Positions 1 to 8,620 of a stretch of 19,796 bases of DNA are shown piece by piece. Positions within the stretch are counted from its first letter, which is position 1. Every line of letters begins with the position of its first letter. A program made the position numbers and the translations under genes. This DNA is from Monoplex corrugatus. Lineage: Eukaryota; Mollusca; Gastropoda; Littorinimorpha; Ranellidae. The notes beneath the pieces are model-generated. The model worked only from the letters and a program-made list of their open reading frames with translations. It did no database searches and had not been told where the DNA came from. The DNA lies in the NCBI GenBank assembly GCA_030674185.1, contig JAPXFY010002824.1:5001-24796 (forward strand). Reading direction: 5' to 3'.

Positions 1-30
1 ATAGATACATAGATAGATATGTATACATAC
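1..30. repeat. GATA/ATAC-type microsatellite remnant
   Basis: Short imperfect ATAGATAC/ATAG units begin the window. It lies about 50 bp beyond the stop codon of the LINE fragment at 78-215 read on the minus strand, so it may be the simple-sequence tail of that element. It is cut by the window edge. Confidence 0.5.
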
Positions 31-77
31 AACAACATAGCATGGATTATTGATATAAGAGGAATCTGTACAATTTG

Positions 78-215
78 CTATTGACAGTACTGCTGAAAGG
101 GAAAGGTTTTGAGGTTAGACTTGAAGGCAGAAAGATAACAAGAGTGTCTAGTGTGCCAGGGAAGAGAGTTCCAAAACCGTGTAACGTCCTTTCTCTTGCA
201 TCCGTTCCGGATACG
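78..215 (-). pseudogene. CR1/L2-like LINE, extreme C-terminal fragment
   Basis: On the minus strand one frame reads a run containing RFWNSLP (about 179-159), then LSAFKSNLKT, and ends at a TAG at 78-80. The pattern WNSLP, about 15-20 residues, then an SFKxxLKT-type segment and a stop is the usual carboxyl end of CR1/L2/Jockey-type LINE polyproteins. The intact LINE in this window (13268-14037) ends the same way, with VWNSLPLSLR and FKRHLKTHLF. Upstream residues are weak, so the fragment is old or truncated. A plus-strand reading frame over the same bases is judged a shadow. The family call rests on motif style only. Confidence 0.6.
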
Positions 216-571
216 CATTCAGGATCAACAGATTTACATAAAAAAACGATATCTTATATTGTTTTCTTAATTAAAAGTTCCAGGCATAGGCTTTGTACAA
301 ACAACTTGGTGTTATCTAATTATTGCAGTCAGGAGCTTAACCACTCCAAATTTATCTATATTATTTAAGGCTTCTGTCTTTCTCCATCAGCGTGTAAGAT
401 TTCCTTGTAAAGAAGCAGATATTTTTTTTATACTTTTTGTTTTATCGTTTAGGGGCAATTTATCTTATCTTGGATAGTCTACGTGTTGTTCTGATGGTTT
501 ATTTACTCGTTGGTTTATCTTTCACATGCGCTTGAATATACAAATAGGTTTTCACATGAATACACCGTACT
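216..571. other. Unassigned AT-rich stretch
   Basis: No coding frame with recognisable motifs, no RNA gene and no clear repeat was seen here. Confidence 0.5.
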
Positions 572-589
572 TGTGTGTGTGTGTGTGTG

Positions 590-647
<58 letters not shown>

Positions 648-745
648 TTATATGTGCATGTATGTATAAGGGCCTAAGCGTGTGTATGCGCGCGTGTGTG
701 TGTGCGTGTATGTGTGTGTGCGTATGTGTGTGTGTATGTGTGTGT
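572..745. repeat. (GT)n compound microsatellite
   Basis: Nearly pure GT from 572 to about 640, then interrupted GT/GC/AT alternation. A short non-GT island, GTATAAGGGCCTA (664-676), sits inside it. Cys/Val-rich reading frames over this tract are translation of simple repeat, not genes. Confidence 0.95.
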
Positions 746-775
746 TATTATAAGTTAAACTGTATTTAATTCAAA

Positions 776-934
776 GAAAATGATCGTAACAAGAGAAAAC
801 AACAAAACTGCCAAGAAATATCTTTCATCGATTTTCCAAAGGCATTCGATTTAGACAGTGATACCATTTTCTTACATATGGTATTTAAAAGCGTTGGACA
901 ACGCAGAAGTGTCAAAGCTGCTACAGTTATTTTG
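776..934 (+). pseudogene. LINE reverse transcriptase fragment (motif A)
   Basis: The frame in phase with 830 reads SFIDFPKAFD at 821-850, followed by about 28 more residues to a TGA at 935-937. F-x-D-F-x-K-A-F-D is reverse transcriptase motif A of non-LTR retrotransposons; the Asp at 830-832 would be a catalytic metal ligand. The residues after it (roughly LDSDTIF, then a hydrophobic stretch and VG) match the spacing of the helix that follows motif A in LINE RTs. No motif B or YADD box follows in any frame within 300 bp, so this is an isolated relic. It could in principle be chance, but the nine-residue motif is specific. Confidence 0.55.
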
Positions 935-937
935 TGA

Positions 938-2259
938 GTGTCTGTGTGTTATTAATTCTTAGTGTTTTGATCTGTTTGCTTATTAGTGGAGGCTAAAGCA
1001 AGGCTGTTGAGTACATCCTATTCTGTTGTCTGTCTTGATCCAGAATACAGAAAATGATATCGGTTAAAAATGTAGGAATATGTCGCGATTTCACATGCTG
1101 AATGGAAATAACCATTGTGGCTTGCGATATATTTTTGTTAAAAATATTGTTATGCAACTTCTATTATCTCTAAATGTTGATTGTCATTCATTTTTTCATA
1201 AATGGAATTATGCATTTTCACGTTTTTGTGTAAACTGAAGGAGCTGTAGAGTAACGTAAGCTTGAATCGCACAGTTTACATAATTAGTCATTTTTAAACG
1301 TCCACCATCAATCAACTCATCAGGACAGCACAGCACTTTTTACCCATCATTTGTTTAATAACGGAATATTCCAACGTTTTAAGTTATTATGCTCATTTGT
1401 CACTCATGGTTATCTACGTATAACACACCCCTTCTGGTTGTCTGAAGTACAGTCTTTGTGTAGCTTTGATCATGTAAGTGTAGCACATCTGTTCGGGCGG
1501 ATCAAGACGGAACAAAAGCTGACGTTACCATAGTTGTGAATCACTCACAAACCTGTCGCCTTTGAGCACATCATTTAGCGAAGCGTCTGCGTGTGGTCAA
1601 TGAAACTCGTCAAGTCGCGCGCTTTATTAGTGTCGAGTTAATAGTCTCATAAGGCAACAGGATGTGATTTATTTATACACACGAGTACAGACGGTTGTTC
1701 AGACAGCAGAGTTAGAGGACAGAGTGGGAGGCAGAAGCAGCTGGTGGACTGACTGACTACTACAGTCAAATATGTGGAGGGTAATCCTACGCCAGCACAG
1801 AGTGTGCACGTGTGCACCGGTGTTGGTTTTCATGCGTGAAAATGTGCGATATATGCAGCTGTCTGGATCTTGCAATGTGTTCTATTATTGAGACAGTGTT
1901 CGAGCCCAAATCTGTTCTCCAGTATTGATCGATCTGTAGTGGACGTGAGTGAACGTGTTTCATACTACGTGTATGGTTCATCACTCGTCTTGAAAATTGT
2001 TTTACCGCTACACTGCCGCGTTTTTCTAATGTCTGGTCTCCATAGTGGTGGTTTCAAAATCGAAAAGTAACACAATAAAATCAGGCAGCTGACAAGGCTC
2101 ACCGTATTCCGCACATCTGTAAACGTTTCTCGCTTGTGGTTCTCTCGTTTGTCAAGAACAAATTGGCAAAATTATGATCGATATATCTGACTTGAGTTGT
2201 TTGGTAGGCCTGTAGCGTTTTCCTAACGTCAGCAGTATCTGTAGTTGTATTTACATAAT
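938..2259. other. Unassigned stretch, no gene seen
   Basis: Short open frames (for example 1351-1533, 1870-2070) have no recognisable motif and a chance-like length. A 15-base word at 1071-1085 is shared with the LINE at 5299-5313 in the same orientation; see findings. Nothing else is supported. Confidence 0.5.
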
Positions 2260-2675
2260 TATGTATTCACTTTTGTCACAATCCACTTTGTATGTGAAAT
2301 TCGGACTGCTCTCCCAGGGGAAAGCGCGTCGCCGCAATGCAGGGCCACTTTTAAAATATTTCTGGTATGTGCGTATATCTGCCTACCCTACAAAGCATTT
2401 AAAACTTGCAGTGGGATCTTTGGCGTGCTATGTGCGTAAATCTGCCTACCCTATAAAAGCATGTTACCACTTGCAGTGGGATCTTTAACGTGCTGCAACA
2501 CGAAACCTCGGTCTTTAATATTCCCACGCAAAAGACTAGGACCTAGACCATCTATTTTTATCTAGTGAAGAATGGGCAGGGAAGAACATTAACCCCTGTC
2601 CAATCCATGATTCAAACTCGAGTTTCTGACGTCTTTAGCAGGTGTTTTATTAACCACTAAGCCTTTACTCTCCAC
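2260..2675 (-). mobile_element. tRNA-derived SINE with long body
   Basis: Read on the minus strand, the element begins with Pol III promoter-like boxes: GGCTTAGTGGTTAA (2650-2663, box A) and GAGTTTGAATC (2609-2619, box B). A body of about 350 bp follows, containing CACGTTAAAGATCCCACT and, near its end, GGGAGAGCAGTCCGAATTTC. I recall this body type, with a GTTAAAGATCCCAC core and a GGGAGAGCAG...CGAATTTCACA end, from gastropod repeats, but I cannot verify the family name. The box A/box B distance fits a tRNA head. The body carries an internal tandem duplication (2366-2493). The boundaries are approximate because no target duplication was resolved. Confidence 0.65.
2366..2493 (-). repeat. 63/65-bp tandem duplication inside the SINE
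   Basis: Units 2366-2428 and 2429-2493 both start TATGTGCGTA, contain TCTGCCTACCCTA and TTGCAGTGGGATCTTT, and end CGTGC. They differ by several substitutions and small indels, so the duplication is not recent. Confidence 0.85.
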
Positions 2676-2970
2676 AACTGGTCGATTCGAAATGAAAGTT
2701 GACACACGAATCATCCCCTCCCAGCAGATACTTGTTGATCAATGTTTCAAGGTTTGTCTACTCCGGTCCTCATGTTCAGCGAAGGAACTGGTAGTGAAAG
2801 CCACTCTCGTGTGAATGCCACTCTGGAAGACAGCTTTTGGTGTGCTGGCCAGACTGGCTAACGGTGACAGATAAACTATGTGTTCGTCAGGACGGCGAGT
2901 GAGTGCTGTGTTTTCCATAGAGGAGGCCAACATTACGCCGTCCTCTTTGTACCTCAACGGTCCACTCGTG
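2676..2970. other. Unassigned single-copy-looking stretch
   Basis: No recognisable motif on either strand. The minus-strand 72-codon frame (2739-2957) has no features supporting a gene. Confidence 0.45.
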
Positions 2971-3279
2971 AGTCTCTGTGTGCGTGTGTGCGTGTGCGCG
3001 CGCGTGTGTGTGTGTGTGTGTGTGTATGGTATATGTGTGTGTGCTTCTGTCTGTCTGTCTGTCAGTGTGTCTGTCTGTATGTTTATGTGTGTGTGTGTGA
3101 GTGAGTGTGTGTGTATGTATGTGTGTGAGTGTGTGTATATGTATGAGCGTGTGAATGTATATCTGTGTGTATGTATATGTGTGTATGTGTATATGTGTGA
3201 GTGGGCATGTGTGTATGCATGTGTGTGATTGTGTGTGTGTGTGTGAGTGAGTGTGTGTGTGTGTGTGGTGGTGGTGGTC
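2971..3279. repeat. GT-rich compound microsatellite
   Basis: Interrupted (GT)n with TGTC, TATG and GAGT variants, ending in GTGGTGGTGG. It abuts the presumed 3' end of the minus-strand RNase H LINE (3282 onwards). Confidence 0.9.
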
Positions 3280-3281
3280 TT

Positions 3282-3653
3282 TGATTTAATGTCTATTCAC
3301 TAAAGTGATTTTAGACACACACAAAAAAAAGGGGGGGGGGGTGATAGAGGAGGAGTGAAGAGGATATTTGAAAATTGTCAATTTTGGTTTTGAGAAAAGA
3401 TGATCCAGAAAACAACTGTTTCGAGGAGGGGAAGGTAAAACTAACAAATAACGTTACCATAATTAACGATTTAAACAAACTAACTAAGTAACAAACAAAA
3501 TTGATAAATGTCTAGAAGAAATGAATAAAAAATAAAACCAAGAATTGACTAACCATAACAGTGAACAAGTGAAATAACATTTTAAAGGTAATTCCCTATA
3601 GGTCTTTTTGACAGGCTAACAAAAAATTCATATGGTAATGATGATGAGGCAAA
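3282..3653 (-). pseudogene. RNase H LINE: last 24 codons and 3' UTR
   Basis: On the minus strand, directly left of transposon copy A, a frame runs from 3653 to a TAA at 3582-3584. It encodes 23 residues ending with FFVSLSKRPIGNYL. This frame is exactly continuous with the minus-strand frame at 5706-5274 if copy A and one TA are skipped, so I read it as the carboxyl end of that LINE. About 300 bp of AT-rich 3' UTR follows. It includes a homopolymer block (A8 then G11 on the plus strand at 3323-3341) and ends with a stem-loop (3290-3317) next to GT repeats. The coding continuity is directly visible; the extent of the UTR is inferred. Confidence 0.65.
3290..3317 (-). other. Stem-loop at the LINE 3' end
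   Basis: TGTCTA (3290-3295) pairs with TAGACA (3312-3317), and inside it TCACT (3297-3301) pairs with AGTGA (3304-3308) around AA. One and three bases bulge between the two stems. Terminal stem-loops are known 3' recognition signals for several LINE reverse transcriptases; that role here is inference. Confidence 0.55.
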
Positions 3654-3655
3654 TA
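3654..3655. repeat. TA target-site duplication, left of copy A
   Basis: Paired with TA at 5272-5273. Dropping the element plus one TA restores the LINE frame on the minus strand, which independently supports a 2-bp duplication. Confidence 0.85.
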
Positions 3656-3681
3656 TACTACACGTCATTATTGAAGGGCCA
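3656..3681 (+). repeat. 5' terminal inverted repeat of copy A
   Basis: 26 bp, matched by 5246-5271 in reverse complement with six mismatches (positions 5, 7, 8, 9, 14 and 18). It is identical in copies B (15636-15661) and C (15696-15721). Confidence 0.9.
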
Positions 3682-3846
3682 GGAACGTTTTTGAGTCAAT
3701 TTTTGAAAGGAGAAATAACCTATTTTCTCTAACTCTTTTCTCCAATTCGTTGCCGTAACTGAATGGATAAGAGCTCAGACAACATTGCAGTTTCCTTTTG
3801 GCACATGTTTGGGGATTTGCCGATTTGCAATGGGCGGCCCAAGGAA

Positions 3847-3869
3847 GACAATTTCCACACGAAATTGTC
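3847..3869. repeat. 9-bp inverted repeat in Tc1 5' region (copy A)
   Basis: GACAATTTC, a 5-base spacer CACAC, then GAAATTGTC. It is perfect and conserved in all three copies. It could be a regulatory or transposase-binding site, or a hairpin; no function is shown. Confidence 0.6.
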
Positions 3870-3924
3870 GAATCTTCAGCAGGGTCTCTCTGACGACGCA
3901 GGCAAGGTAGCGACAAAATTCGCT

Positions 3925-3936
3925 TTGCACGTGCAA
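3925..3936. promoter_or_regulatory. 12-bp palindrome with CACGTG E-box core (copy A)
   Basis: TTGCACGTGCAA is a perfect palindrome 50 bp upstream of the TATA-like box and is conserved in copies B and C. An E-box or transposase-site role is inference. Confidence 0.4.
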
Positions 3937-3985
3937 GGCAAGCCCTTTTTTAACACTACTCCAGCCAAAGTTGCCCGCAGACGAG

Positions 3986-3993
3986 TATAAAAA
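3986..3993 (+). promoter_or_regulatory. TATA box of copy A transposase
   Basis: TATAAAAA lies 34 bp before the ATG at 4020. Copies B and C have GATAAAAA at the same place, so copy A differs by one base and has the better consensus. Usual TATA-to-start spacing would place transcription initiation just before the ATG, giving a very short leader. Confidence 0.5.
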
Positions 3994-4019
3994 GGACCCG
4001 TTCTTGGTTCGTTTTAACC

Positions 4020-5047
4020 ATGCTTGCAAGACGACGGATGACGGATGAGCAGGGGGGGAGAGCCCTCGCTCTGCTTGATGAAGGCCTAGCGCAGCGGGAA
4101 GTTGCTAGACGACTTGAAGTGTCGCATTCCACAATCCAGAGACTGCTGGAACGCTTCAATGAGACTGGAGCAGTCCAGGAAAGGCGTCACACAGGTCGAC
4201 CCAGAGTAACGACAAGACAGCAAGACCGCTACCTTGCCCTCTCCGTCCTGAGGGAAAGGGCATCCACTGCGGTGACCTTGAGGGGTCAGCTGAGGGACGC
4301 AACAGGTGCTAACATCAGCTGCAGCACGGTGAGAAGACGGCTACATGAGGCAAACTTGAGGTCACGGAGACCGGCCGTCCGACCCGTGCTGTCACCGGTC
4401 AACAGAGTGCGCCGCATGACCTGGGCCAGGGAGCACGTGACCTGGACAAGGCAACAGTGGGCCCGGGTCTTGTTTTCGGATGAGTCCAGGTTCACCCTGA
4501 CCTTTAACGATGGCCGGGCTCGGGTGTGGCGACGTCAAGGGAGAGGTTCGCTGACGCCACTGTCCAAGAGCATAACCGGTATGGCGGCGGGTCGGTGATG
4601 GTGTGGGGTGGCATGAGCCGTGGTACCCGGACCCCCCTGCTCCCCATTGACGGCATCCTGAACGGGGTCCGGTACCGGGACGAGGTTCTGGCGGCCGTGG
4701 CACTGCCTGCGCTTGTGGACCTTGGTCAAGGCGCCATCTTCCAGGACGACAATGCACCTGCGCATCGAGCACGCCTTGTGACCGACTTCCTGGAGCAGCA
4801 TGAAGTCGTCCGTATGGCCTGGCCAGCGTGCTCACCTGACCTGAACCCAATTGAACACCTCTGGGATGTGCTCGGGAGGCGCATCAGGGACAACCACCCC
4901 CCACCGGGCACCCTGGCCAGGCTGGTCGACATCCTGCAGATCGAGTGGGCGGCCATCCCTCAGGACACACTCCGTACCCTTGTGGGGTCGATGCATCGGC
5001 GCTGTGAAGCATGCATCCAGGCTCGGGGCGGACACACGCGATATTGA
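4020..5047 (+). pseudogene. Tc1-like DD34E transposase, copy A (one frameshift)
   Basis: The transposase cuts and rejoins the element's own ends at TA sites in the nucleus. With the shift bridged, the gene is 342 codons, the normal Tc1 size. Residues about 8-50 form the first helix-turn-helix (AQREVARRLEVSHSTIQRLL), GRPR is at 59-62, and a second helix-turn-helix spans about 70-110. The catalytic triad is D154 (FSDESRF), D244 (FQDDNAPAH) and E279 (SPDLNPIEHLWD), with 34 residues between the last two. The glycine-rich YGGGSVMVWGG box typical of Tc1 is present. The start is MLARRRM: the ATG has A at -3 and lies 34 bp after a TATA box. A one-base loss in GGG (4539-4541; GGGG in copy B) breaks the frame after residue 174, separating D154 from D244/E279. 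As read it cannot make a full enzyme. Confidence 0.9.
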
Positions 5048-5176
5048 AAACAGATTGGCCAAATCTGACACTTTCTGTTTTTTGAAAAGGGGGGGATGTT
5101 CCTTTAAATGCATGTGCTGTTCACTAATGGGTCATTGTGCTAATTTCTTTTTCCAAAACAGGTGTGGAAATGATGA

Positions 5177-5182
5177 AATAAA
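5177..5182 (+). terminator. Polyadenylation signal of copy A
   Basis: AATAAA lies 130 bp after the transposase stop and inside the element. It is conserved in copies B (14127-14132, reverse) and C (17214-17219). Confidence 0.6.
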
Positions 5183-5245
5183 ACATAGAATCAATTCTAA
5201 ACATTGTCAATTATTTCAACTTAAAATTAGAGAGGAAGGAAGAAG

Positions 5246-5271
5246 TGGCCCTTAAATTATGATTAGGAGTA
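5246..5271 (-). repeat. 3' terminal inverted repeat of copy A
   Basis: Begins TACTCCTAATC when read inward. It matches the 5' repeat at 20 of 26 positions. It supplies the stop codon (TAA, minus strand 5265-5263) that now ends the interrupted LINE frame. Confidence 0.9.
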
Positions 5272-5273
5272 TA

Positions 5274-6090
<817 letters not shown>

Positions 6091-6594
6091 GTCCTATCAA
6101 TCAGTCCGAGTCCTGTTTCCTTAACCATTCCCTTTCCTATACCCAAGTTTTTCTTTCCCATTATTTATTTGTTTATTTATTTATGTATTGCTGCTTCTGT
6201 GACACTCGTCCCACGCTGCTTATTCCGATTCTCCAAAATTACCTCCAATCCCACCAAGACTGATGTCATGAGACCAAGGCATGAAGGCCACTGAATCCCG
6301 GAATTTTTTTCTTAATTCTGTAGTGTCAAAGAAAGGAAACGACAGTAACGATACTGTGAAATTCTATTTTGGGGTCGAAACTGCGTGACAAGGCAATACC
6401 TGTGCATACTCTCAGTATATAGCTTACCATCAACCAGACCAGAGATATACAGACACCTGCAGTGTCGGCCAAGAAATTTAAGCAACACCCTCAGTAATAA
6501 TTCCTTGGTAAAACAATGGACGAGACTCAACAGTGTGGTACCAGTTTTCCAAATGAGCACATAACGCTCTCGACTCTGGGCAAAAGCCGATAGG
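6091..6594. other. Unassigned stretch
   Basis: No convincing coding motif. It contains a short TTTATTTG-like AT-rich patch (6163-6186). Frames over it are short and featureless. Confidence 0.5.
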
Positions 6595-6722
6595 GTCCGA
6601 GAAATTCAACTGTAATTGTTTTTTTCGGGGGTAGGGTGGGTGGGAGGGGACTGATGGAGCTTTGAACCTACGACTTTCCAGCCAAGAGTCTTTTGCACTA
6701 ACCACTTTGTCATGTTGGCTGG
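6595..6722 (-). mobile_element. tRNA-derived SINE head
   Basis: On the minus strand, box A-like ACAAAGTGGTTAGTG (6696-6710) is followed by box B-like GGTTCAAAGCTCC (6656-6668) at near tRNA spacing. A purine/pyrimidine-skewed run and AT-rich sequence come next. The cloverleaf is not intact, so it is a tRNA-derived repeat rather than a tRNA gene. The length of the body past 6595 is unclear. Confidence 0.5.
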
Positions 6723-6914
6723 TATTGTTAACCCCGTCTCTTCCATATCCGCTTGATGTCTCCCTTGTCTCTCTGTTGTTTTTATCGCGGTTGTGCTCTT
6801 TTCCTCTGGAAGAAAGCCAGTGCAGTGCCGGTGTAAGATGATATAGCAGTCAGTGTGATATTTCAGTGCATGTGTCTGTACTTGCAAGTACAAGTCTGGG
6901 CAACTGATTGGATC

Positions 6915-7115
6915 AGACTGAATGATGGTAATGATGATGATGATAATGATTATGGCAATTTTATGGTGATAATAATTATAATAATAATAATGATAATAAT
7001 AATAATAATGATATTGATAATAATAATAATAGTAATAACAATAACAATAGTAATAGTATTTATCACAACAATAACAATGATGATGACGATAATAAAAATG
7101 ATGATGATAATGGGG
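6915..7115. repeat. ATR/AAT trinucleotide microsatellite
   Basis: Interrupted GAT, AAT and AAC triplets. Frames of poly-Ile/Tyr type over it are artefacts. Confidence 0.9.
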
Positions 7116-7149
7116 ATGGCGGGTTGTTTCACATAAGACACTGTTTTCA

Positions 7150-7370
7150 TAACAGACCCTTGATTCTGGTTTCAAATTCTCTGTTCAGTCTTCTGTCATG
7201 TATGAAAATGCTATGAGTTGTTTGAATTTACAAACCTGTTTGAGTTTAGTGCCACCTGCTGTTGATGCTAAGGTTGCCCGAGATGTTCTGCTGAACTTCA
7301 TCGTCTCGGTTCTGCTGATGCCGATTTTTACCTTCCTCTTTGTGCTTTCTTTAGCAGTGTTAATAAACCA
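7150..7370 (-). pseudogene. RTE-like LINE, inverted upstream segment
   Basis: The minus strand reads, across small frame changes, INTAKESTKRKVKIGISRTET..., then LKQVCKFKQL and DRRLNREFETRI. This matches the post-RT region of RTE/BovB-type LINEs, whose usual pattern is a Lys-rich KT-V-x-x-I-S-R-T segment, then LKQV-x-x-F-x-YLG and E-x-x-TRI. It lies immediately left of, and opposite in strand to, the downstream part of the same kind of protein (7380-7815). Confidence 0.6.
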
Positions 7371-7379
7371 CAATCAGCT

Positions 7380-7815
7380 CAGCAGGTTTAAAAACCACAG
7401 TGGATTTAGAAAGACAAATCCAGACCATGGAAGTGAGATGTTATCGCAAGGTACTAGGCACTAGATATACTGATTATATCATAATGAACAAGTACGTCAA
7501 ACCATCATGCAGCACACTGGACCATACGAAGGTCTGCTGACATGAGTTAGGAATACAATGTAGAAAACTGCATTGATACGGTCATGTAACAAAATCCAAT
7601 GGCTTTGCTGAATTAGTCCTCCAGAGAACTTCTGAGGGAAAGAGATGGACAGGAATAAAATAAACAAACAAACAAAACCTATAGACTGCCAACATCACGG
7701 AATGAACACAGATGCAGAGACCAGGTTTTGGCATATAGCCGGCAAAGTTGGAAGAGTCTGGTGAACAGTTCTTTAGTGTGACTCTTCACGAACTTAAGAA
7801 ATAAGAAGAGGAGAA
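7380..7815 (+). pseudogene. RTE-like LINE, C-terminal segment
   Basis: The plus strand reads DLERQIQTMEVRCYRKVLG from 7403, then in shifted frames QHTGPYEGLLT, YGHVTKSNGFAELVLQ (preceded by TGA at 7574-7576 where Trp is usual) and SWKSLVNSSLV. This is the standard carboxyl end of RTE-type LINEs (ME-x-RCYR-x-LLG, WYGHV-R, W-x-x-LV). At least two frameshifts and several stops make it a pseudogene. About 50 residues that normally lie between ETRI of the inverted segment and DLER here are absent. Confidence 0.7.
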
Positions 7816-7828
7816 GATTGGCTTAACC

Positions 7829-8110
7829 TATTGCCATGGTGTAATGGTTAACAGATTATCCCCTGGAAGATTTGGGGTTCGAATCCCCATCAGTACTTTC
7901 ATTCTGGGAATTTTCAGCTCTAATTGATTCTTACGTAGAGGTGAGCATACTATGAGCTCATTCGGAAGACTAGCCCACAGAGCCGAGCCTCATCACTTCA
8001 GATTTGGAAATAGTGCATACGGAAATGTCGGAATGTGATGAACCCCTATTGAGCACACTCCGAACAAATTACAAGTTTTCCACCAAACTAACATCAACAG
8101 TTATTTAGAC
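7829..8110 (+). mobile_element. tRNA-derived SINE
   Basis: Box A TGGTGTAATGGTTA (7837-7850) and a perfect box B GGTTCGAATCC (7876-7886) sit in a tRNA-like head. The T-stem TGGGG/CCCCA is intact, but the acceptor strands (7830-7836 and 7890-7896) pair at only two of seven positions, so it is not a working tRNA. A body of about 210 bp follows. Its segment 8021-8060 recurs at 17798-17837 (34 of 40 identical), showing a repeat family. It follows the LINE remnant by about 14 bp. The right boundary is approximate. Confidence 0.7.
7837..7886 (+). promoter_or_regulatory. Internal Pol III promoter (A and B boxes)
   Basis: A box at 7837-7850 and B box at 7876-7886, the latter a perfect match to the GGTTCGANTCC consensus. 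Confidence 0.65.
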
Positions 8111-8203
8111 ATAGAACCAGACTGACGAGATATCTGTACTAATAAGCAGGCTGGGGCAAAACGTCCAAGCACAACCCAAACAATTTAAAGTAATTTAACC
8201 AGA

Positions 8204-8620
8204 ATGGTGAAAGTGTCTGGTGAACTATTAGGTTACAAGGAAAGCGCTGAGATCTGCTTATGGAAAGTTAACAAGGTTAACAAGAAACACCATGAGAGTG
8301 CGGATGAGACCCAGAGCACCAATGCCTCGCCACTCTCTGGACAATCACCTTCCAAACTCCCGACGCCACTAGATAGTCATCAAGCAAAGGGGTTTGTCCA
8401 TGCGTTGCACTGCCCATTCAGACCCAGTCACCAGTTTATCTTGTTTACAAACCGAATGGCAGGGTGGGGAGACGACAAACCCTGGGACATAGCCACACAA
8501 CGCACACCAACCATATCCAGCCCAGTCTTTGGAACAAGAGAGAATGGAACACCCGTCTCTCCGCCCAATCCGGTCTTCATCTTTCTTTCACGCAGCCCAT
8601 CCTGCCACCAGCTCGCATAG
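8204..8620 (+). CDS. Unrecognised 138-codon open frame, doubtful
   Basis: An ATG-started frame encoding a Ser/Pro-rich, low-complexity-free 138-residue product without recognisable domain, signal peptide or membrane segment. Chance frames of this length are expected in a 20-kb window, and there is no TATA box, splice context or homologous feature nearby. The base composition is somewhat more GC-rich than the flanks. I list it because it is the longest frame not explained by repeats; I do not believe it is a gene without further support. Confidence 0.12.
   Translation: MVKVSGELLGYKESAEICLWKVNKVNKKHHESADETQSTNASPLSGQSPSKLPTPLDSHQAKGFVHALHCPFRPSHQFILFTNRMAGWGDDKPWDIATQRTPTISSPVFGTRENGTPVSPPNPVFIFLSRSPSCHQLA

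Larger units (their letters stand above)
3656..5271 (+). mobile_element. Tc1-like DNA transposon, copy A (1616 bp)
   Basis: A Tc1/mariner-superfamily element. It starts TACTACACGT at 3656 and ends GATTAGGAGTA at 5271, flanked by TA duplications at 3654-3655 and 5272-5273. The 26-bp terminal repeats (3656-3681 and 5246-5271) match at 20 of 26 positions, with a shared GGGCCA inner end. It has about 364 bp of 5' leader region, one transposase gene (4020-5047, frameshifted) and about 224 bp of 3' region with AATAAA. Compared with copies B and C it carries about nine private substitutions, so it is the most diverged of the three, but all remain near 99% identical. It sits inside the coding region of a minus-strand LINE. 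Confidence 0.95.

Noticed and set aside
75..368. 97-codon plus-strand open frame
   Set aside because: It overlaps a minus-strand LINE C-terminal motif that explains the open sequence, and it starts without an ATG.
3656..5271. An intron within the transposase instead of a frameshift
   Set aside because: Copies with and without the shift differ by a single base in a homopolymer, and no GT...AG segment is needed to explain the protein.
3654..5273. 4-bp TATA target duplication for the Tc1-like copies
   Set aside because: All ends do read TATA, but the LINE reading frame around copy A is restored only if the duplication is TA and the other TA belongs to the element. TA is also the established target of the superfamily.
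7830..7896. A functional tRNA gene
   Set aside because: Box A, box B and the T-stem are good, but the acceptor strands pair at only two of seven positions and no proper anticodon stem is seen. SINE-like sequence follows, and its tail recurs elsewhere.
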